Shown here piece after piece: positions 17,956 through 26,407 of a stretch of DNA of 38,500 bases (position 1 is its first letter; each line of letters opens with the position of its first letter). The notes below the pieces were generated by a model that was not told the origin of the DNA, did no database searches, and saw only the letters and a list, made by a program, of their open reading frames with translations. This DNA is from Mesostigma viride (taxonomy: Eukaryota; Streptophyta; Mesostigmatophyceae; Mesostigmatales; Mesostigmataceae). The position numbers were made by a program, and so were the translations under genes. Where the stretch lies: the NCBI GenBank assembly GCA_009746045.1, contig RPFO01000667.1, positions 1,750,069 to 1,788,568 of the forward strand, in the 5' to 3' direction.

Positions 17956-18957
17956 ACAGCTGCAGCGGCGGGGGCGGGACCTTCGGTACCTCCTGCAGAG
18001 GAGGAGTCCATGGAGCTGTATGGGCTTCAGCCTGGTTCCTCAGCCGAGGAGCTGGACGACGCCCGTTCGCGCGGCAGGTGGCCGCGGATGAAGGCTTCGC
18101 TCGGGCGATGGCTGAGCGCGAGGAGCGGGAGCTTCGGCGCGCGGACACGCACGCTCGTGCTCGCGCCCAGCAGCGGGCGGATGCTGAGAACGTGCGTCGG
18201 GCGTTGTTTCGCAGTGATGTGGCTTCTGGCGAGGAGCAGTTTGAGGTGATGCGTCGGGGGGACCTTGCCTGTTTTAAAAGTCTGCGTCGGTCTCGTGATC
18301 GAGCCGAAGGTACACCTAGGTGTACATCAGGAGTCGGAGTTCTCTTTGACAGGTCCGTCGGGGGCATCTGCTGAGGACGAGATCCTCATGACCCCGGCAA
18401 TGGTGGCGCGGGAGCGGGAGGCGCAGAAGCGCATGGAGACATTCACAGCCGACAAGCTCCGTCGGCAGGCGCGGAGGGCCGCGGCCGAGGCGAAGAAGGA
18501 GCGCGAGCAGGCGGAGCGGGAGAGGCAGGTTGCGCTGGCGGAGCGCATCAAGCTCAAAATGTCGATCACCCAGGTGCGCCGGGACCGGATGGTCCGCGAA
18601 CTCAGGGTATGGAAAAAGGCGCAGGCGATGAAGCTGCAGCGTATGGCTGAGATGGAGGCGCATGGCAGGCAGGAGGCGCAGGAGCGTTACCGACGCTCGC
18701 TGGCACGGTGGGAAGCCAATGTGGGCAGGATGGAGGAGCGTATCCTGAAGCAGCGACGCCGCATGATCAAGCATGCACGTAAGACAGCGGTGAGGGGACC
18801 GCTTGGTGAAGCGGTGAGAGCCGAATTCGGCCTTGGGCCGGATGAGGATGTTTCTGCAAGCCAAATGTTTTATTATTTGTCGCAACCCAAGAAGACCATC
18901 ACCAACCGTGATGGCACTGCCGCACGCACGCGTGTTTACAGGCAGCCTGGTGATTAG
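17956..18957 (+). pseudogene. gag: Retrotransposon Gag, middle segment (coiled coil, frameshifted)
   Basis: Continuation of gag after the nested element. AAAAGAGPSVPPAEEESMEL and YGLQPGSSAEELDDA are read first. A one-base shift near 18060 leads to FARQVAADEGFARAMAEREE and RADAENVRRALFRSDV. A second change between 18306 and 18355 leads to GPSGASAEDEILMTPAMVAR and a ~170-residue highly charged helix (REAQKRMETFTADKLRRQAR, KEREQAERERQVALAER and so on). The second change is phase-compatible with a 43-nt GT-AG interval (18310-18352) but could be an indel. The frame closes at 18957. The coiled coil would mediate Gag multimerisation. As read, the gene is broken. Confidence 0.6.
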
Positions 18958-18983
18958 CCGGACCGTCTAACCTGTCCAACAGG

Positions 18984-19442
18984 GAGGACATCATCGAGCA
19001 GCTTCAGCTGGCGCAAGCCATGCTGGAAGGCGATCACCCGCTGTCTCCCGACGAGCAGGGGAGGTTGGCCGACACGGTGACCAGGCTGGTGGCATCGCTG
19101 AAGCCGCGGCTAAGCGCAGGGCGCAGGCGGAGGCATGCGCACCTCAGCCAAAGCGCAGGAGGGACGAGGGGGCGGATGGCGGAGAGAGGGGGGGCAACCA
19201 TGCAGGGCGGGGTAGGACACGGCACCCAGGAGTCTGCACCAACACGTCACGAGGGCGGGGAGCGGCAGCAGCAGCAGCAGCAACAGCAACAGCAGCAGCA
19301 GCAGCAGCCGCCTGCAGGAACGACCACAACCTCCAACATGGCCTTGTGTAGGCCCAGGTTTGATCCAAAAAAGAAAGAGGATAAGCTAGTGTTCCCGGGT
19401 TTGCCAGAGGGCCATACCCAGGATGAAGCTAGGGAGTGGTTG
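18984..19442 (+). pseudogene. gag: Retrotransposon Gag, segment with polyQ, up to the second nested element
   Basis: The frame resumes as EDIIEQLQLAQAMLEGDHPL, contains a basic patch (RLSAGRRRRHAHLSQ) and a CAG/CAA run encoding 14 Gln (19267-19308), then PRFDPKKKEDKLVFPGLPEG and DEAREW. Here the 1.73-kb element begins after GTTG. With one GTTG copy the frame passes directly into LSHAYASDNVRDWFASLLAS at 21172. A frameshift separates this piece from the preceding segment (18957/18984). Confidence 0.6.
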
Positions 19443-21170
19443 TTAACTCGTCGTCTGTCCCAACTCAGTCCTCACAGGAGGACTGAGTTGACAATTTTCA
19501 ACCGCGTGTAGCGACTAGGTGGGGGGTCCATCCCAAATGTTTTGATGTGGATCGGGGGTGTACTAGATGTCATTTTGTTGGCAAAAATACTGCATATGTG
19601 AAAACTTGACCCGAACACCTGAAAATTACACGGACGATGGGCACCCCTCGCGAATTTGCATTTTTCGGGATAAGAACGAGTGGGAAAAATTCAATCAAAT
19701 CCTCGTGCATGAAGAAAAAATATAGGCATGTAAACAATATAGTTCTTGAAACGTGGAAAAAAACTGGGCTCGATTTGGCCACTGCAACTGCCTGAAACAA
19801 TTAAAAAACTCTCAGTCCTCAGGAGAGGAATGGGGCTTTTGCTAACTTTGCTAGCATGTAAGTGCGGTCATACTACACACCACCGTGGCCACCAGCCATC
19901 CCAATCAACTCATTTCCCTTCAAGCATTACAGGACAACACACTTGCATCATCATACTTCAGGTATATCATACCTTATCATGTAGTGAGAGCCTATGCATG
20001 CATGTAGGGAATGGGCTTGGATACCCTACCAACAAAGGGTTATGTTATAAGTGTCAACCACCAATATAATGGGTAGGTTAAGCATATTTCCATTGTTTCT
20101 AACAACAATAGATATGGCTATAACTGTTTTGCCTTGCCATGATGTGGCCAACATAGTTGCTGGCACATGATGGCAGTGGTTTGTCACCAAGACTTTTCAC
20201 TCACCCGTAAAAGCTTGAATGCACCCTTGACGCGGCCCGTGGCCTCAAAATCATGCAGTATGAACGTAGCAAAAGAATAACTAACATCTATGAAGGTGTT
20301 TAAACCTGCACAGCTCCTAAAACCCTGCACAACTACACTGGGTCAAGGCAAATGCCTGATAACATCATCTGAAAAGGGGGTTTTAGAGAGGGCAGGCAAC
20401 GGTCAAGAAAGAGCATCAAGACTTGAACCTGACAACGCCTCGCAAGCTTAAACTCATGTACGAACATCAAGAAACGAAGAGGCAACGATTATCCGGCTTT
20501 ACCTGGCACGGCTGGCGTTACCTTGGCCTAGGCGGTGCCCGCAAAAGTGGCACTTTGCGGCACATAGACCATGACGTGACAGAATGGTCGAAATACTCAA
20601 ATCTATACTGTCACTCAATTTATTCTAATACAATGCATGTTAAAATGTAGAAAGAAACCTATCAGCCATTGAAATTGCGCCGGAAAGCAAGCGCAGTCAT
20701 CAATTCCGTCGACCTGCCTTATCGCAGTTTTTTCCAGCAAGAACAGTGCCGACACCGGGTAAATCGCATCCCCGCGAGCTAAAAATGTATTTTTATCATC
20801 TTTAGGGCATGTTAAATCTATTTCCTGAGTTTGGACAGCTAACTCGTCCGCAAACGTAAACTGCATGCATGGGCGCGAGCCGCCATGGCTAGGTCGTGCA
20901 TTTCCGGAACTCGCGTTTCACGTGGAAAAGTACCCTTACCACCTGTACTTTGACCGTACAATTAGCCGCTCATACCAAATCCAAAAAAATCCCAAAAATA
21001 TGTCCAAGAAAGATCTTTTCACGTAGTATTTGAATAAATTTTGAGAGAATTTTTTTGTCAAACATTCTGACCGGGGCGAATTTTCTACGAAACCCAAAAA
21101 CTCGGTCCTCTAGAGAGGACTGAGTTCAACTCAGTCCTCCGTAGAGGACCAGGGACAGACGACGAGTTAA
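19443..21170. mobile_element. Nested DNA element, 1728 bp, with TIR and 4-bp TSD GTTG
   Basis: Termini TTAACTCGTCGTCTGTCCC and its exact reverse complement (19 bp) bound the insert. It is flanked by GTTG (19439-19442 and 21171-21174). Just inside both ends are copies of AACTCAGTCCTC arranged as small palindromes (19464-19491; 21101-21150), with another TCAGTCCTCAGGAGAGG copy near 19812. No transposase-like frame is found, so it is non-autonomous. Excision with one GTTG restores the gag frame; treating TTAA as the TSD does not. Superfamily unassigned. Confidence 0.82.
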
Positions 21171-21174
21171 GTTG

Positions 21175-21823
21175 TCACATGCGTATGCTAGTGATAATGT
21201 CCGTGATTGGTTTGCATCCCTACTTGCATCCACACCCATCCATCAATCTGCCAAGCCTATCCAGCAGTTGGTACAATTGTACCAAAAGCGTGCCAGCAGC
21301 GGGGTAGATGTGGCAGAAAATGTGTTGTGGGCGCAGTTCATGGTAGACCTTAGGGCACTTAATGTTACCACGGGTGAGCACTTAGAAGTACTTAAGGGCC
21401 GGCTTCCAGTGGATAGAGGCGTATAAGGTCAATAAGCGTGACTATGTGAGTGACAACAAAAAGTATGTCATGTACATAGAGGGGGATGAGGAGCTGAAGA
21501 AGCTCAATGCCAAGTACCTAGTACACCTATGGCTACAAAAGGCAGAACTGGACCCTACCACCCTGTCAGTCATACTGGCAGGTCTGAAGGATAAGTGGGA
21601 GGACTTCAGGAAGGCAATGGCTTATGTGCAGCAATGCCTAGAGCCATTTGCTGCTGCAGCCAAGGATGTAAAGGTGAAGCAGGTAAAGGGGGAGGAAGCC
21701 TCAGGTACGGGGCTCTCCAAAAAGCAGATGCAGTCGCTGGTGGCCCAGGTAAAGGCGGTAATGGGGGGGATAAAAACAAAAACAAAAAGTGGGGGAGGTG
21801 GAAACAAGGGGGGGGGAGAATAA
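21175..21823 (+). pseudogene. gag: Retrotransposon Gag, capsid-like C-terminal segment
   Basis: SHAYASDNVRDWFASLLAS, IQQLVQLYQKRASSGVDVAE and FMVDLRALNV resemble helical capsid segments of copia-type Gag (UBN2/retrotran_gag style). A one-base shift near 21405 is needed to reach WIEAYKVNKRDYVSDNKKYV and EELKKLNAKYLVHLWLQKAE, and LKDKWEDFRKAMAYVQQC continues it. A Lys-rich stretch leads into a Gly/Asn-rich linker. A G9 homopolymer at about 21808-21816 marks the next frame change into the zinc-knuckle frame, and is a prime candidate for a sequencing or slippage indel. Confidence 0.6.
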
Positions 21824-22594
21824 CAATAACAAAAACAGAAAACAAAGTGGGGGAGCTAGCAAGCCAGGGGGTGCTAAGCCAGCAGGGGGGGACAAGAGGT
21901 TGCCTCATGACCCCACCAAACATTGTACTAGGTGCCTTTGTAAGGGGCACCTAAAAGATGATTGCTGGAAGGGCAAACCCGACTATGGTTCTGACGTTGA
22001 TGTTTGTCCTGGATGCTGGAAAACACGTCACCCCATTGCAGCAGGAGCGCGCTGCACGGCTCCCAGGCACAACAAGAACACGCCAGGGCGCTACAACCGC
22101 GCGGGGGCGGCAGACCAGGGAGACTCCTGTAAGCTACCCTCACCATTTTTCACAAATGGTTTCCTGTTACCTTCTGTCTGCCAAGTGTTGCCTGAGTGTG
22201 ATGATGTGGATTGGGAAGTGGCATATGACATGACACTGTCACACATGATGCGTGACCCCACCATAGCTTCCCTTAGTGCAGCAGCAGAAAAGGTAATCAC
22301 GTATGGTGCTCTAGCAGAGCAACTGCACAAGGTTATGGGCCATGAGGCTGTGGCTGAAAGGCTAGCCAATAAAATACAAGGCCATGATCTGGAACAGATG
22401 TGCAGGCACGTACGTAAGCACTGTGAGCAATGTCAGCTATATGCTCCTAAGCCCAGAAAATGGCATGTGGCCACACCACCACTGGCTAGAGGCAAACTGG
22501 TTGGGGATGTTATACACGTGGTGAAGGACACGGTATACTACCTAGTCATAAAGGATGCCTGGTCAAGGTTTGTGGTAGTGGAGCCCTGCCTGGG
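21824..22594 (+). CDS. pol: Retrotransposon nucleocapsid zinc knuckle and integrase N-terminal half
   Basis: After an Asn/Lys/Gly linker comes a CCHC knuckle (CTRCLCKGHLKDDC, 21924-21965; C-x2-C-x4-H-x4-C), then a second Cys-rich patch (CPGCWKTRH). The integrase HHCC zinc domain follows: H at 22326 and 22341 (LHKVMGHEAV) and CEQC at 22422-22433. The catalytic core opens with GDVIHVVKDTVYYLVIKDAW (first Asp at 22506) and SRFVVVEP. The frame then shifts near 22590 into the long downstream ORF carrying the other two catalytic residues. No aspartic-protease motif occurs between the knuckle and the integrase, where copia elements normally have it. Confidence 0.75.
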
Positions 22595-25500
22595 ATGGAT
22601 AAAGAGCAGCTGCACAGAGCTTTACAGATAGCCTTGGCACGTTTTCACCCCATTGAAAAAGTAATGCTGGATCAGCAGTTTCTCTGCATCCAGGACAGGA
22701 ATGACCTGCCCAAGATAGAAGTGTCTGGGGCTCAAGATCATGAACGTCAGGGGTTGGTAGAACGTACCATGAGAGCCATCAGGGATGTGATAAGAAAAAT
22801 GCCATCCAGGTTGGCTGACTCTGGTAGCTATGCTGACAGGGCATCTTGGGCAGCAGGGGTGACTACCCAGCTAAACGCCAAACCAATAATGTCCTCACCT
22901 TTTGGGGAAATCACCCCAACTGGCCTTCAGTCAGGCAGCTATGCTTCAGAGGTACACACTCACTACAACACACAAAGGCAGCACTTAGCCAAGTTGCTGG
23001 CAAAGAAAGACAAAAATAATGCCAGGCCTGTGTTTGAAGTGGGGGACCATGTGTTGTTTTTCAGAGAGGGTGACAGAGGAAGAGCACACTCTGCCAGATG
23101 GCACGGTCCAGCTGTAGTCACCAAAATTCATGAAGAAGGGACTGCAGTCACTATACAACATGACAGAGAGCGTGTGGTCAGCAAGCATAGACTCAAGCTT
23201 TATTACCCACCACTGGCAGACGTGTCAGGGGTAGAATTCTTGGACATGGATTCAGAGCAGGAGTCTGGTGGATTGATCTCACCCAATGAATTGGCTAAGG
23301 ACGTCATTGATGCAAGCACTAGTACCACAGTAGAAGCTCCTGTGTTCCTCAGTAGTGCAGCCCCACTACAACCCAATAGTCCACCTGGGCAGGAGGACGG
23401 TGCACAGGGTGAGCAGCAGGTAGCACCTCCCTCACACCTGGAGGAGTCACAAAATAGAGCAGATCCTGTCGTTCCCAGGAAGTCATTTGCTGAGATTCTT
23501 AAGGCCTTGCACAAGGCACACAACACTAAAGCAGTTGTGGCAACAGGTACAGCACAGGTCAATGCTGTAGGGGATGCAGGTCAAGATCCTAGTATTTTGG
23601 CTGTAGACACCCAAGCACAGGTGAGTATCATCAGTGCAGCAGCTGTATCTGGTCTGAAAATGAAGGCCTCACCATGGGCTAGAGTGTCAGATTTTTCAGG
23701 CAAAACCAAAATGCAGGTCAAAGGTCAGGTGAGCATTCAAATCTTGGGTATGCCCACTCCATTTCAGGTGGTTGAGGGTTACTCAGGGAATGCCCTGTTA
23801 GGGGAACCTTTTGTATCTTACCCTGGTGTTGTCATCTCAGCTGGGAGGTTGAGTGTGGCAGGGGTAGGACAGGTGCCTCTAGATCATTTTAAAATCCCTT
23901 TGAGCCAGATTAGCACTGGGTTGGATGCTGCCATCAATGCAGTTAAGCCCAAGTACCTCCCAGGTCAGGAACCGTGTGTGGAGGACCTCATACACTCTCA
24001 AAAGCTACACCCTTCAGCGTTTGGGCTTGGTAGATGGGATGTTGCATCCATGTCTCCCCTGTCCTATGATGATATTGTACGGGACTGCCAGACGCAGATT
24101 GGGTTTCTTAAGTGGCTGGAGGCTTTTACCAAAGCCAGGGAGGAGTGGGTTGTTCCAGATGCACGTAGTCCCACACACACACCACCTGTGACTCCTCTTG
24201 ATGCTATGCCAGCTGGAGCCAAGAAGCTAAGGTTAAAGTTTGTGTGCAAGCATAAACCTCAGGCTGATGGGGGACCACCCATTTTCCATGCTAGGCCATG
24301 TGTCACTGAGTTCAGGGGCTCTACAGAGCTGACAGAGGCTGAGCTTTATACTCCTGGTATTCAGCAAACGTCTCTCAAGGTGTTGCTTTCCTTGTTTTTG
24401 CATCAGCTTAATACAGGGAAGGATTATGTGTGTAAAGCCACAGATATCAAAAGAGCCTTTCTAAAGGGGGACCCTGCCATAGCACAGCAGGTCTGGAGAG
24501 GTCAGGTATACGTGGTGAATACTCCTAAGGTGTGGCACAGGGATATTGTTCAACCCTTGTTGAGGCCAAACCTGGGGGTTGAAGGGTTGCAGTCAGCTCC
24601 AAAAATTTTTAGGCTGTCTGCACAGGAGGTATTCATGAAGCTAGGGGCCACCTATGATGACATTGACCCTTGCTTGTTTGTCATCCCACACCCTGATGGA
24701 ATGATGATGTTTGTCTGGCATGGGGATGATCAGTTAATCTCAGGTCCTAGAGCTGCAGTGGATGCTTTCATAGCTCAGGTGTCTGCCAGTTTTGAGATTG
24801 GCAAGCAGCTAGAGCTGGGCAAGGAGCCAGTCAAGTTCTGTGGCATGATGCTTGAGTTGCTGCAGCAGCAGGGCAGCTGGGTTTGTTCCATGCAGGCCTC
24901 TGCTGAATACATTAAGTCTTGTCTGGATGTCCTGCCTGTTCACATCACCCCTGACATGTGCCCTACCATTAGAGGCAAGCTTGGTTGGCTATGTGCTACA
25001 TGTGCACCCCACCTGGCTTTTGTGAGCAGGGTAGATGATGAGGTACTACAGGAGGTAGGAGCACGGGCAATCAAGCAGTTGTTGCATGATGGTCCACCTT
25101 TGATGCTTCACTCACTGGACCTGTTTACTCCCATTCACATCACGTGCATGATGGATAGTTCAATGGAGTCCAGGGTAGTTACCAAGGTTCAAGCCAGAGA
25201 GGCTGGATTGTTTTTCCTGCATAACCAAGGTGGGAAGAAGTCACTAGTCTCCTGGTTCAGTAGATTGCACAAGAGGAAAGCTGTGAGTAGCAATGTAGCT
25301 GAATGCAGGGCTGTGGTATCTTCTGTCTTGCATGCAAGGTATCTCAATCACTTGCTGGTCTGGCTTCAACACCAGGCTGGTAGCTCTGCAGGAGTGAAAG
25401 CACATTTGCTGACTGACTCTCAATCTATCATCTCTTTCCTTGCCAATCCTTTGGCTGTACACTCGGACCTGGATTGGATTGTGCTAAAACAGGAATGCAA

Positions 25501-25633
25501 GTACCTGGAGTCTAAAGCCCACGTCAGGGACAAAGACAATGCTGCAGATGCACTGACCAAGGTGCCACAAGCAGCAGGACCACAATACCAGGTCTTGTAT
25601 GGGTTGATGAACCCTGGTTACAGTCTGAAGTGA
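22595..25633 (+). CDS. pol: Retrotransposon Pol: integrase C-terminal half, protease-like domain, RT, RNase H
   Basis: 1012 residues, uninterrupted. Integrase second Asp at residue 26 (MLDQQ) and Glu at 56 (GLVER), then a GPY/F-like module near 160-200 (FEVGDHVLFF, WHGPAVV, RVVSKHRLKLYY). A low-complexity linker precedes a retropepsin-like domain: AVDTQAQVSIIS with Asp338, then NALLGEPF near 405. RT follows: TDIKRAFLKGD (Asp617), GVEGLQSAPK and WHGDDQ (Asp711/712, replacing the usual YVDD). RNase H has Asp854, Glu903 (AECRAV), Asp941 (LLTDSQS) and NAADALTK (Asp985), the copia-type ending. The product would copy and integrate the element. Its true N-terminus is in the preceding frame, so ATG 22595 is probably not a natural start. 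Confidence 0.88.
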   Translation: MDKEQLHRALQIALARFHPIEKVMLDQQFLCIQDRNDLPKIEVSGAQDHERQGLVERTMRAIRDVIRKMPSRLADSGSYADRASWAAGVTTQLNAKPIMSSPFGEITPTGLQSGSYASEVHTHYNTQRQHLAKLLAKKDKNNARPVFEVGDHVLFFREGDRGRAHSARWHGPAVVTKIHEEGTAVTIQHDRERVVSKHRLKLYYPPLADVSGVEFLDMDSEQESGGLISPNELAKDVIDASTSTTVEAPVFLSSAAPLQPNSPPGQEDGAQGEQQVAPPSHLEESQNRADPVVPRKSFAEILKALHKAHNTKAVVATGTAQVNAVGDAGQDPSILAVDTQAQVSIISAAAVSGLKMKASPWARVSDFSGKTKMQVKGQVSIQILGMPTPFQVVEGYSGNALLGEPFVSYPGVVISAGRLSVAGVGQVPLDHFKIPLSQISTGLDAAINAVKPKYLPGQEPCVEDLIHSQKLHPSAFGLGRWDVASMSPLSYDDIVRDCQTQIGFLKWLEAFTKAREEWVVPDARSPTHTPPVTPLDAMPAGAKKLRLKFVCKHKPQADGGPPIFHARPCVTEFRGSTELTEAELYTPGIQQTSLKVLLSLFLHQLNTGKDYVCKATDIKRAFLKGDPAIAQQVWRGQVYVVNTPKVWHRDIVQPLLRPNLGVEGLQSAPKIFRLSAQEVFMKLGATYDDIDPCLFVIPHPDGMMMFVWHGDDQLISGPRAAVDAFIAQVSASFEIGKQLELGKEPVKFCGMMLELLQQQGSWVCSMQASAEYIKSCLDVLPVHITPDMCPTIRGKLGWLCATCAPHLAFVSRVDDEVLQEVGARAIKQLLHDGPPLMLHSLDLFTPIHITCMMDSSMESRVVTKVQAREAGLFFLHNQGGKKSLVSWFSRLHKRKAVSSNVAECRAVVSSVLHARYLNHLLVWLQHQAGSSAGVKAHLLTDSQSIISFLANPLAVHSDLDWIVLKQECKYLESKAHVRDKDNAADALTKVPQAAGPQYQVLYGLMNPGYSLK

Positions 25634-26007
25634 CTGGCACATTGTACATGTTAGCCCATGACCCCCTGCCTAATACTGCAGCTGAAAGGCTGCAGTGGCA
25701 GCTGGGTAGTTTTCTGACAGTGAGAAGCACTGGTCTAGAAAGTTGGGACATGATGAATGTGTTATTTATTGAATAAAATTTTGTGAGACACTTGTTTGGA
25801 TGACCATGACATGCTGGGGCCTGAGCACCCATCTCACTCAGTTAAGAAACCATGCTTGAGACATGGGGCCTTTTTAATGCATCTCTTGTACATGTGTGAG
25901 GTGACCTTTGGGTCCTAGTAGGTTATCTGACAGTTTTTTAAGGCATTGGGAATGGCTGCGTCCATTTGATGGCTATGTGTGTTTCTGTTGAAACCCAAAG
26001 AAAACTT
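25634..26007 (+). other. Retrotransposon 3' untranslated region
   Basis: About 375 bases between the pol stop and the polypurine tract, with no ORF. AATAAA occurs at 25771-25776 but lies inside the element before the 3' LTR, so it may not be the functional poly(A) signal. Confidence 0.6.
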
Positions 26008-26015
26008 AAAGTGGG
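26008..26015 (+). promoter_or_regulatory. Probable polypurine tract for plus-strand priming
   Basis: AAAGTGGG directly abuts the first base of the 3' LTR, as expected for the plus-strand primer; one T interrupts the purines. Position is stronger evidence than composition. At the other end, no sequence starting TGG and complementary to a tRNA 3' terminus follows the 5' LTR. Confidence 0.55.
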
Positions 26016-26402
26016 AGTTAGTCTAAGTCTCCCGCCTGTAGCCTAAGTGGACACGTGCCAGCACCGCCGGCGCCCAATTGGGTACTGGGACGGTGCTGGA
26101 CTAGAGCAGTCGTGGCATGGACACGTGGCTAGACTCAGTATGTGATGAGCCGGTACCTCAGTACCGGGACTGTAGTTGTCATGTTAGGACTGACTAGATC
26201 AGGTTGTAACTGATAGGCTAGTCCGTCCAGGATCAGTAAGTTAGGCTTAACTTACGCAAAGTCTGGTCAGCCGCAAGTGACGGCTGACCAGCGGTATATG
26301 TGCCATTCTATCCTAATGCCAAGGTGTCTGGTCGTCTCCACACTGGCCATTTGGCATCGTCTGTGTGCACTGAGTTTCCCAAGCTCTCAGCCTGCACTAA
26401 CT
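26016..26402 (+). repeat. 3' long terminal repeat
   Basis: 387 bp, base-for-base identical to the 5' LTR apart from lacking ATGC. Ends ACTAACT, immediately followed by the ATGAC target duplication (26403-26407). Confidence 0.92.
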
Positions 26403-26407
26403 ATGAC
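26403..26407. repeat. Target-site duplication ATGAC, right copy
   Basis: Right copy of the 5-bp duplication made by insertion of the LTR retrotransposon. Confidence 0.85.

Larger units (their letters stand above)
8669..26402 (+). mobile_element. Complete LTR retrotransposon (copia-type RT) with two nested DNA transposons
   Basis: Bounded by direct LTRs (8669-9059 and 26016-26402) and by a 5-bp target duplication ATGAC (8664-8668 and 26403-26407). The total is 17,734 bp; subtracting the nested 8,492-bp and 1,728-bp elements and their duplicated TSDs leaves about 7.5 kb. The internal region reads Gag, CCHC knuckle, integrase, protease-like domain, RT, RNase H, then a purine-rich tract abutting the 3' LTR. 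The LTRs differ only by a 4-bp indel, implying recent transposition, yet gag carries frameshifts. No canonical tRNA-complementary TGG primer site follows the 5' LTR. The RT and RNase H are copia-like; the domain order is not. Confidence 0.9.

Noticed and set aside
18010-18885. Independent host coiled-coil gene in 18.0-19.4 kb
   Set aside because: The pieces join in frame with the 5' gag start and the capsid-like segment once the nested elements are removed, so they are best explained as retrotransposon Gag.
19443-21170. TTAA as the target duplication of the 1.7-kb element
   Set aside because: With TTAA the downstream frame hits a stop after a nonsensical peptide; with GTTG the gag frame continues.
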